From Acidovorax sp. Leaf160 (GTDB taxonomy: Bacteria; Pseudomonadota; Gammaproteobacteria; Burkholderiales; Burkholderiaceae_C), in NCBI RefSeq assembly GCF_001424265.1, contig NZ_LMOV01000001.1, forward strand, positions 273,873 to 337,872: a DNA stretch of 64,000 nt, given 5' to 3'. Of this stretch, positions 57,786-64,000 are shown one piece after another (position 1 is the stretch's first letter; each line of letters starts with the position of its first letter). A program made the position numbers and the translations under genes. Below the pieces are notes generated by a model, which saw only the letters and a list, made by a program, of their open reading frames with translations, did not search any database and was not told where the DNA came from.

Positions 57786-59291
57786 ATGACCGCTGCCTTT
57801 GCCTCCCCTTCCGCCCCGCTTGCCTCCCCCGCTTCAGATCCGACCTCCGGCGGCGATGCGCTGGACGTCGTCGTCATGGCGGCCGGCAAGGGCACCCGCA
57901 TGAAGAGCCGCACGCCCAAGGTGCTGCAGCGCCTGGCCGGGCGGCCGCTGCTCTGGCATGTGCTGGACCAGGCGGTCAGCCTGGCCGCACGCCGCGTCGT
58001 CGTCGTCACGGGCCATGGTGCTGCGGAGGTTGAAGCCTCCACCGCAGGCGCGGCGGGCGCTGGCGGCGGTCTCGATCTGCAATTCGTGCGGCAGGAGCCG
58101 CAGCTGGGTACCGGCCACGCCGTGCAGCAGGCGGTGCCCGCGCTGGCCGGCGACGGCACCGTGGTGGTGCTGTCGGGCGACGTGCCGTTGACCCGGGCCG
58201 ACACGCTGGCCGCGCTGGTCGCCGCCTCGCGTCCCGACCGGCTGGCCCTGCTGACCGTGACGCTGCCCGACCCCACCGGCTACGGCCGCATCGTGCGCGG
58301 CGCCGACGATGCGGTGCAGGGCATCGTCGAACACAAGGACGCGAGCGACGCCCAGCGCGCCATCGACGAGGTCTACAGCGGCATCATGGCCGTGCCGGCG
58401 CGCCTGCTGGCCGCCTGCCTGAGGCGCCTGTCCAACGACAACGCGCAGGGCGAGTACTACCTCACCGACATCGTCGCCATGGCCGTGGCCGACGGCGTGC
58501 CGGTGGTGGCCCACCGCATCGCCGACGCGCTGCAGGTGGCGGGCGTCAACAGCCCCCTGCAGCTGGCCGAGCTGGAGCGCGCCCACCAGCTGCGCCAGGC
58601 CCGTGCGCTGATGGAGCAGGGCGTGCGCCTGGCCGATCCGGCCCGCTTCGACGTGCGTGACGATCCGCGCAGCGGCGCGCGCGGCCAGCTGGTCTGCGGG
58701 CAGGACGTGGAGATCGACGTCAACTGCGTGTTCACCGGCCGGGTGGAGCTGGGCGAGGGCGTGCAGATCGGCGCGCATTGCTGCATCGCCAACGCAGCCA
58801 TCGCTGCGGGTGCGGTGATCCATCCGTTCACCCACATCGACGGCGAGAAGGCCGGCGTGTCGGTCGGCGCAGGCGCGCTGATCGGCCCGTTCGCCCGGTT
58901 GCGGCCCGGCGCGCAGCTGGGCAGCGAAGTGCACATCGGCAACTTCGTCGAAGTGAAGAACTCCACGCTGGCCGACGGCGCCAAGGCCAACCACCTGGCC
59001 TACCTGGGCGACGCCACGGTGGGCGAGCGGGTGAACTACGGTGCGGGCAGCATCACCGCCAACTACGACGGCGCCAACAAGCACCGCACGGTCATCGAGG
59101 CGGACGTGCACATCGGCAGCAACTGCGTGCTCGTGGCACCCGTCACCATCGGCGCGGGCGGCACCGTGGGCGGCGGCTCGACCATCGCCAAGAGCACGCC
59201 GCCGGGCGCCCTGAGCGTGGCACGCGGCAAGCAGATCGTGAAGGAAAACTGGCAGCGCCCGGCCAAGCAGCCACGGGTGCCCGAGGCATGA
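57786..59291 (+). CDS. glmU: bifunctional UDP-N-acetylglucosamine pyrophosphorylase / glucosamine-1-phosphate N-acetyltransferase
   Basis: GlmU makes UDP-GlcNAc from glucosamine-1-phosphate, acetyl-CoA and UTP, for peptidoglycan and LPS. The 501-residue protein has an N-terminal uridyltransferase domain (VVVMAAGKGTRMKSRTPKVL, QLGTGHAVQQAVPAL, VVLSGDVPLTRADTL, GIVEHKDASDAQR) and a C-terminal left-handed beta-helix acetyltransferase domain (AHCCIANAAIAAGAVIHPFT, ALIGPFARLRPGAQLGSEVH, NHLAYLGDATVGERVNYGAG). The ~25-residue N-terminal extension (ASPSAPLASPASDPTS) is low complexity. Its stop overlaps the following kinase gene (ATGA). glmS, the enzyme making its precursor, lies 3 kb downstream. Confidence 0.96.
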   Translation: MTAAFASPSAPLASPASDPTSGGDALDVVVMAAGKGTRMKSRTPKVLQRLAGRPLLWHVLDQAVSLAARRVVVVTGHGAAEVEASTAGAAGAGGGLDLQFVRQEPQLGTGHAVQQAVPALAGDGTVVVLSGDVPLTRADTLAALVAASRPDRLALLTVTLPDPTGYGRIVRGADDAVQGIVEHKDASDAQRAIDEVYSGIMAVPARLLAACLRRLSNDNAQGEYYLTDIVAMAVADGVPVVAHRIADALQVAGVNSPLQLAELERAHQLRQARALMEQGVRLADPARFDVRDDPRSGARGQLVCGQDVEIDVNCVFTGRVELGEGVQIGAHCCIANAAIAAGAVIHPFTHIDGEKAGVSVGAGALIGPFARLRPGAQLGSEVHIGNFVEVKNSTLADGAKANHLAYLGDATVGERVNYGAGSITANYDGANKHRTVIEADVHIGSNCVLVAPVTIGAGGTVGGGSTIAKSTPPGALSVARGKQIVKENWQRPAKQPRVPEA

Positions 59292-60184
59292 CGAACGCCG
59301 GGCACGCCGGTCGCGCCGCGCACGCCGGGCACGCCGGGCACGCCGGGCACGCCGGTAATGCGGGGCAGGGCGGGGCGCTTTCCGCCGGTGACCCGTACCA
59401 CGCGCTGGATGCCCCCGCCCTGCGCACGCTGCTGGCCGCGCGCGACCAGGCCCTGTCCGATTCGGCTGCGGCGCAGGAAGAGTTCCTGCGCGCCGTCTCG
59501 CACGACCTGCGCGCGCCGCTGCGGCACATCACCTCCTACATCCCGCTGGTGCGGGAACTGGTCGAAGACGGAGAGCAGGGGCTACAAGGCGAAGCGCGGG
59601 CGGAGGCCGGCAGTTTCCTGGACACGCTGGACCAGGCCGCGCGCCGCATGGGAAAAATGCTCGACGGATTGCTTGCGCTCTCCCGCATCGCCCAGGCGCC
59701 GCTGCAGCCGGCGCCCGTGGATCTGAACGCCCTGCTGGCCGATGTGCAGCGCACTTGCGCCAGCGCCAGCGCCGGTGCCGCTGCGGGCCGCAACGTGGAA
59801 TGGCTGGTGGCATCCGGCCTGCCCGCCGTGATGGGCGACGCCGCACTGCTGAGCCTGCTGATGGCCGAAGTGCTGGGCAATGCGGTCAAGTTCACGCGGG
59901 GCCGTACGCCCGCCCGCATCGAGGTGCGGGGAGGCGTGGCTGAGGACGGCAAAGCCTGGCTGTCGGTGCGGGACAACGGCACCGGCTTCGACCCCGCGCG
60001 CGCCGGCACGCTGTTCGGCGTGTTCCAGCGGCTGCACCGCGATGCCGAGTTCGAGGGCATGGGGGTCGGGCTGGCCAAGGCACGCGCCATCATGCAGCGC
60101 CACGGGGGCCACATCGGCATCACGGCGGTGCCTGGCGAAGGCTGCACGGTCGAACTGGTCTGGCCTGCAGCCGTTGCTGCCTGA
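59288..60184 (+). CDS. orphan sensor histidine kinase (phytochrome-kinase-like transmitter without sensor domain)
   Basis: The 298-residue protein consists of a His/Gly/Ala-rich tandem repeat (residues ~4-24), a short coiled segment and a full transmitter module: H box EEFLRAVSHDLRAPLRHITS (His72), N box LMAEVLGNAVKFTRGRTPAR, G1 VRDNGTGFDPARAGTLFGVF, and G2 GMGVGLAKARAIMQRHGGHI. The H-box form (SHDLRAPLRHI) is that of bacteriophytochrome-type kinases. No PAS, GAF or membrane segment is present and no response regulator gene lies next to it, so it must work with distant partners. It overlaps glmU by 4 bp (ATGA) and is therefore translated from the glmU transcript. Confidence 0.88.
   Translation: MTNAGHAGRAAHAGHAGHAGHAGNAGQGGALSAGDPYHALDAPALRTLLAARDQALSDSAAAQEEFLRAVSHDLRAPLRHITSYIPLVRELVEDGEQGLQGEARAEAGSFLDTLDQAARRMGKMLDGLLALSRIAQAPLQPAPVDLNALLADVQRTCASASAGAAAGRNVEWLVASGLPAVMGDAALLSLLMAEVLGNAVKFTRGRTPARIEVRGGVAEDGKAWLSVRDNGTGFDPARAGTLFGVFQRLHRDAEFEGMGVGLAKARAIMQRHGGHIGITAVPGEGCTVELVWPAAVAA
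59297..59359 (+). repeat. 9-bp tandem repeat (seven units, Ala-Gly-His coding)
   Basis: Seven consecutive 9-bp units based on GCCGGGCAC lie in the 5' end of the kinase gene and encode AGH-AGR-AAH-AGH-AGH-AGH-AGN. Units 4-6 are identical. Changes in unit number would keep the reading frame. Confidence 0.9.
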
Positions 60185-60318
60185 GCGGCCCCCGGCCCCC
60201 GGCGCATCGGCGTGGACGGGCTTCGCCGCAGCAGGACTTCTTTCTTCAGGCAATGGATCGCGCCAGCGCGCCGGGCAGCGCACGGACTTCGCTCACCGTC
60301 CTGATCGCCTGGGCGGGC

Positions 60319-61416
60319 TCATGCCACCCGCGCGGGCGACGCAGCGGCCGGTAGCGGTGCGCCCGCCCTCCCGCTGCCCGGGTGAATGGAAATGCCATTG
60401 CGGCCGTCATGCTTGGTCTGGTAGAGCGCGGCGTCGGCGGCGTCCACCCAGTCACGCACGCGCTGGTGCGCCGGGTCGGTGGCGGCAATGCCGATGCTGC
60501 AGGTCAGGCGCAGCTCGGGCAGGCCGGGCAGCCGGGTCTCGAACGCCTGCGCGCGGATGCGCTCGGCCACCGCATGCGCTGCCGCCAGATCCTGCGCCGG
60601 CAGCACCACCGCGAATTCGTCGCCGCCATAGCGGCCCGCGCAGTCGGTGGCGCGCACGTTGGCCCGCACCAGCTGCGCCATCGAGCGGATCACTTCGTCG
60701 CCGACGCTGTGGCCCCACTGGTCGTTGATGTGCTTGAAGTGGTCGATGTCGAGCATCAGCAGGCTGGTGACGGTGCCCTCGGCCTGGAAGCGGGCCAGCG
60801 CCGCCTCCGCCTGTTCCTGCCAGTGATGGCGGCCGTAGAGTCCTGTCAGCGCATCGATGCGGCGCAACTCGTCGAGCTGCTGGTTCTGGTGCGACACCTT
60901 GCGGATCAGCCGGTAGCTGGTCACGCTCACTGCCAGCGAGTGCATCACCAGCACCGGCAGGCAGGCCACGGTGACCCAGAGCGACGACTCGGGCTCGAAG
61001 CCCGGGCGCAACAGCAGCGTGGCCGCCAGCCCGGCGGCCATCATGCCGGGCAGCGACCGGGCCCACAGCCCCTGGATGCCGGTGGTGATCTTGTCCTGCA
61101 TGGTGAGCGTGCACAGCAGCACGCTGGGCAGCAGCGCGAAGTGCATGAGGGGCACCAGCACCGCCGTCAGGGCCGAATCGATCACCAGGTTGCGTATCTC
61201 GGCACGGTAAGGGTCGGCGCTGCGGCGGGCCAGCCAGAACGCCACTTGCGGCCACACCAGGCAGATCAGCACCAGCACGGTCCAGTCGACGGGGGAAACG
61301 CTGCGCTCCCACAGGACCACCCCCGTGACCACGCCCCCCAGACCCATGCCCAGCATGCGCAGCGGATAGATGCTGCGGTACATGTCGTGGGTGGGGTGGC
61401 GTTTCGGGCGGGGCAT
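60319..61416 (-). CDS. MASE2-GGDEF diguanylate cyclase (AdrA/DgcC-like)
   Basis: The 365-residue protein probably makes cyclic di-GMP. It has an N-terminal MASE2 membrane domain (LRMLGMGLGGVVTGVVLWER, CLVWPQVAFWLARRSADPYR, RNLVIDSALTAVLVPLMHFA, DKITTGIQGLWARSLPGMMA) of about six helices, the linker SYRLIRKVSHQNQQLDELRR, and a GGDEF domain with active site Gly264-Gly-Asp-Glu-Phe in CAGRYGGDEFAVVL. The inhibitory I-site RxxD (RATD) is in place five residues before it, so product feedback is expected. Starts at 61416 (MPRPKRHPTH) and 61383 (MYRSIYPLRM) are both possible. It is convergent with the orphan kinase gene. E. coli DgcC/AdrA, the nearest known protein, drives cellulose production. Confidence 0.92.
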   Translation of the reverse strand: MPRPKRHPTHDMYRSIYPLRMLGMGLGGVVTGVVLWERSVSPVDWTVLVLICLVWPQVAFWLARRSADPYRAEIRNLVIDSALTAVLVPLMHFALLPSVLLCTLTMQDKITTGIQGLWARSLPGMMAAGLAATLLLRPGFEPESSLWVTVACLPVLVMHSLAVSVTSYRLIRKVSHQNQQLDELRRIDALTGLYGRHHWQEQAEAALARFQAEGTVTSLLMLDIDHFKHINDQWGHSVGDEVIRSMAQLVRANVRATDCAGRYGGDEFAVVLPAQDLAAAHAVAERIRAQAFETRLPGLPELRLTCSIGIAATDPAHQRVRDWVDAADAALYQTKHDGRNGISIHPGSGRAGAPLPAAASPARVA

Positions 61417-61555
61417 GGCGGTGTGGCAGGGTGGCGCGCGCGACTCTACCGCACGGCTGTTGGTTGCGCGATGCGTGCTTTCCCAGCGCCAGGCTGCGGC
61501 GTGGAGGCGGAGCGCTGCGCGGCACGTCGCGGGCGGGCCCGGGCCGGCCGGCGGA

Positions 61556-62047
61556 TCACCGGCTTGGCGTGAGGGCGATGCGCGTATCGAACTTGGCGCG
61601 CTTGACCCCGAAAAAGGCCTTGACGTTGCGCACGTTCGCATCCGACGTGAAGAGCCGCTGCGTCAGGGCCAGATAGCCGGGCATGTCCCGCGCATGCACC
61701 GCCAGCATGAAGTCCGGCCCCGGCGCGACCCGCCAGCACTGCTGCACGGCGGGCTCGGCCACGGCGCGGTCCTCGAATGCCTGGAGCTGTTCCGCGCCCT
61801 GGCGGTCCAGGGTGACCTCGACGAACGCCGTGAGCCCATGGCCCTGCAGCTCGGCCAGCCGGTCGGGCCGCAGAATGGCCACTTGCCGCTCCACCAGCCC
61901 GGCATCGTGCAGCCGCTTGATGCGCCGCAAACACGTGGGCGGCGACACATGCACGGTGGCCGCCATCGCCTGGTTGCTCAGACTGGAGTCCGTCTGCAAC
62001 AGCTCGAGCAAGCGCAAATCGATCAGATCAAGCTCATTTAATTCCAT
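61556..62047 (-). CDS. Lrp/AsnC-family transcriptional regulator
   Basis: The 163-residue regulator has an N-terminal helix-turn-helix (LDLIDLRLLELLQTDSSLSN, QAMAATVHVSPPTCLRRIKR, LHDAGLVERQVAILRP) and a C-terminal RAM/Lrp ligand domain (GLTAFVEVTLDRQGAEQLQA, QCWRVAPGPDFMLAVHARDM). It is divergent from glmS with 155 bp between starts; the AT-rich gap has GAAATTTCATTTC-type motifs that may be its sites. The glmU ... lrp-glmS order is common in Burkholderiales. The amino-acid effector is unknown. Confidence 0.94.
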   Translation of the reverse strand: MELNELDLIDLRLLELLQTDSSLSNQAMAATVHVSPPTCLRRIKRLHDAGLVERQVAILRPDRLAELQGHGLTAFVEVTLDRQGAEQLQAFEDRAVAEPAVQQCWRVAPGPDFMLAVHARDMPGYLALTQRLFTSDANVRNVKAFFGVKRAKFDTRIALTPSR

Positions 62048-62202
62048 AAGCGGGCGGTATTTGAAATTTCATTTCGGCGGTCAGATTGAGTGAAAGATAA
62101 ATCCACATTCTGGCTGAAATAGAAATGAAGTTTCGTTGACCTTTTTCTACCATGCCTCCTATTGTTCGGTACCCCTCTTCGACTTCTTGAAGGAATCTCC
62201 CC

Positions 62203-64000
62203 ATGTGCGGCATCGTCGGCGCGGTCTCCACGCGCAACATCGTTCCCATCCTCGTGCAGGGCCTGCAGCGGCTGGAATACCGCGGCTACGACTCCTGCGG
62301 TGTGGCCGTGCACGAAGCCAGCCTGGGCAGCCCACCCGCAGGCGGCTTGCGGCGCGCGCGCAGCACGGCCCGTGTGGCCGAACTGCTGGAACAGGTGGCG
62401 GTGGACCATGTCGAAGGCGCGACGGGCATCGCCCACACCCGCTGGGCCACGCACGGCGCGCCTGTCGTGCACAACGCCCATCCGCATTTCAGCCATGGTG
62501 CCGGCGTCGGGGCCGACCCGGACGTGGGCGAGCCGCTGCGGCTGGGCCGCGTGGCGCTGGTGCACAACGGCATCATCGAAAACCATGAAGAGCTGCGCAC
62601 GGCGCTGCAGGCGCGCGGCTACATCTTCACCAGCCAGACCGACACCGAGGTCATCGCGCACCTGGTGGAAAGCCTGTACGAAGGCGATCTCTTCCAGGCC
62701 GTGCAGGCGGCCGTGCGGCGCCTGCACGGCGCCTACGCCATCGCCGTGATCCACAAGGACGAGCCGCACCGGGTGGTGGGCGCGCGGGCCGGCTCGCCGC
62801 TGATCCTGGGGGTGGGGCAGAACGAGCACTTTCTGGCCAGCGATGCCATGGCCCTGGCCGGGGTGACCGACCAGATCGTCTACCTGGAAGAAGGCGACCT
62901 GGTGGATCTGCAGCTGGGCCGGTACTGGATCGCCAGCAAGAACGGCCAGCCGCTGGACGCCGCCGCGCGCCCGGTGCGCACCGTGCTGGCCCACAGCGGC
63001 GCTGCCGAACTGGGTCCGTATCGCCACTACATGCAAAAGGAAATCTTCGAGCAGCCCCGCGCCATTGCCGACACGCTGGAAGGCGTGCAGGGCATCGTGC
63101 CCGAGCTGTTCGACGGCCAGGGCCTGCACGGCGAGCCCGGCACAGCCGCCTGGCGCGTGTTCAAGGAGATCGACTCCGTCCTCATCCTCGCCTGCGGCAC
63201 CAGCTACTACAGCGGCTGCGCTGCCAAGTACTGGCTCGAATCGATTGCGGGCATTGCCACACAGGTCGAAGTCGCCAGCGAATACCGCTACCGCACCAGC
63301 GTGCCCAACCCGCGCACGCTGGTCGTCACCATCAGCCAGTCCGGCGAAACCGCCGACACGCTGGCCGCCTTGAGGCACGCGCAGAGCCTGGGCATGCAGC
63401 AGACGCTGACCATCTGCAACGTCGCCACCAGCGCCATGGTGCGCGAATGCAAGCTGGCCTACATCACGCGGGCGGGCGTGGAGATCGGCGTGGCTTCCAC
63501 CAAGGCCTTCACCACGCAACTGGCAGGCCTCTTCCTGCTGACCCTGGCGCTCGCGCAGGCCCGGGGACGCCTGAGCGAAGAGCAGGAAGCCGCCCACCTC
63601 AAGGCCATGCGCCATCTGCCGGTGGCCCTGCAGGCGGTGCTGGCGCTCGAACCGCAGGTCATCAGCTGGGCGGAGGACTTCGCCCGCATGGAAAACGCGC
63701 TGTTCCTGGGCCGTGGCCTGCACTACCCCATCGCCCTGGAAGGCGCGCTGAAGCTCAAGGAAATCAGCTACATCCATGCCGAGGCGTATCCGGCCGGCGA
63801 ACTGAAGCACGGCCCGCTGGCCCTGGTCACCAGCAGCATGCCCATCGTCACCGTGGCGCCCAACGACACCCTGCTGGAAAAGCTCAAGAGCAACATGCAG
63901 GAAGTGCGCGCACGCGGCGGCATGCTCTACGTGCTGGCCGATGCCGACACCCGCATCGAAAGCAGCGAAGGCGTCAACGTCATCCGCATGCCGGAGCACT
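62203..64000 (+). CDS. glmS: glutamine-fructose-6-phosphate aminotransferase GlmS (partial, 3' end off the right edge)
   Basis: GlmS makes glucosamine-6-phosphate from fructose-6-phosphate and glutamine, the entry to UDP-GlcNAc synthesis. The 599 visible codons start [20 protein letters not shown] with catalytic Cys2, and hold the glutaminase domain ([46 protein letters not shown]). Two sugar isomerase domains follow ([71 protein letters not shown]). The final ~40 residues, including the C-terminal loop, lie outside. The glutaminase part carries a small insertion after HFS ([18 protein letters not shown]). A TGAAGGAA ribosome site precedes the ATG. No glmS ribozyme or GlmZ-type leader was recognised. 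Confidence 0.97.
   Translation, partial: MCGIVGAVSTRNIVPILVQGLQRLEYRGYDSCGVAVHEASLGSPPAGGLRRARSTARVAELLEQVAVDHVEGATGIAHTRWATHGAPVVHNAHPHFSHGAGVGADPDVGEPLRLGRVALVHNGIIENHEELRTALQARGYIFTSQTDTEVIAHLVESLYEGDLFQAVQAAVRRLHGAYAIAVIHKDEPHRVVGARAGSPLILGVGQNEHFLASDAMALAGVTDQIVYLEEGDLVDLQLGRYWIASKNGQPLDAAARPVRTVLAHSGAAELGPYRHYMQKEIFEQPRAIADTLEGVQGIVPELFDGQGLHGEPGTAAWRVFKEIDSVLILACGTSYYSGCAAKYWLESIAGIATQVEVASEYRYRTSVPNPRTLVVTISQSGETADTLAALRHAQSLGMQQTLTICNVATSAMVRECKLAYITRAGVEIGVASTKAFTTQLAGLFLLTLALAQARGRLSEEQEAAHLKAMRHLPVALQAVLALEPQVISWAEDFARMENALFLGRGLHYPIALEGALKLKEISYIHAEAYPAGELKHGPLALVTSSMPIVTVAPNDTLLEKLKSNMQEVRARGGMLYVLADADTRIESSEGVNVIRMPEH

Noticed and set aside
59297-59359. The 9-bp tandem repeats as a CRISPR array
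   Set aside because: Units are contiguous without spacers, far too short and in frame with a coding gene.
62048-62202. A glmS ribozyme or GlmZ-type regulatory RNA target upstream of glmS
   Set aside because: The ribozyme is known from Firmicutes and none of its core could be recognised; the leader is short and AT-rich.

Overview
The window reads as a chromosomal segment of a high-GC betaproteobacterium of the order Burkholderiales, most likely family Comamonadaceae (Acidovorax-like). This rests on gene content and order (thiD-hemL next to a pilGHIJL cluster, rplM-rpsI, erpA, anmK-M23 peptidase divergent from tyrS, glmU-Lrp-glmS), a betaproteobacterial DsbC and Fis, and short dispersed intergenic repeats. 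No phage, insertion sequence, CRISPR or rRNA was seen. There is one tRNA gene (Met, CAT anticodon). The two ends cut through miaB (left) and glmS (right).

Layout. 1-13 kb: miaB (partial), a small secreted protein, tRNA-Met with its own promoter and terminator, an enoyl-CoA hydratase, an M61 peptidase, dsbC, a UbiH/COQ6-type hydroxylase, a MOSC protein, ychF, an HPP-CBS protein, rarD, an OprB-like porin and a YqaA-type membrane protein. 13-16 kb: dusB-fis and purH. 16.3-21.7 kb: a siderophore-uptake locus behind a Fur-box-like site. It has one gene that fuses a FecI-type sigma factor to a FecR-type anti-sigma factor, then a TonB-dependent receptor with an STN signalling domain, an FptX/RhtX-like permease and a small unknown acidic/His-rich protein; the last three overlap and look translationally coupled. 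21.9-25 kb: thiD-hemL-acyltransferase operon. 25.1-35.9 kb: a rubredoxin-sized ORF that has lost its iron ligands, then the Pil-Chp chemosensory operon for type IV pili (pilG, pilH, pilI, pilJ and a 2272-residue pilL), ended by a clear terminator. 36-42.5 kb: photolyase, divergent from yqgE-ruvX-pyrR-pyrB-pyrX(inactive dihydroorotase)-plsC. 42.7-45.6 kb: divergent ATPase and permease genes of an iron-type ABC importer. 45.6-54.5 kb: an ArsC-like protein, rplM-rpsI, a DUF6776-bactofilin-erpA group, a DHA2 exporter, M23 peptidase-anmK and tyrS. 54.6-64 kb: a LysR regulator divergent from a DUF2917 gene, a BLUF photosensor divergent from a Crp/Fnr regulator, then glmU, an orphan histidine kinase, a MASE2-GGDEF cyclase, an Lrp regulator and glmS.

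Themes. Two loci serve iron import (siderophore and ABC type). Peptidoglycan and amino-sugar metabolism recurs (glmU, glmS, anmK, M23 peptidase, bactofilin). Pyrimidine synthesis is grouped with its PyrR regulator and a structural dihydroorotase homologue. Light, redox and c-di-GMP signalling genes lie between the cell-wall precursor genes.

The most notable observations are the sigma/anti-sigma fusion, the unknown fourth gene of its operon, a dispersed ~67-bp palindrome-headed repeat present six times plus one bare core inside the anmK coding sequence, a second repeat family, the ligand-less rubredoxin-like ORF, the BLUF protein with a changed signalling strand facing a Crp/Fnr gene across a perfect palindrome, and a hairpin at the predicted 5' end of the rplM transcript. 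All calls come from reading the sequence; no database search was run.
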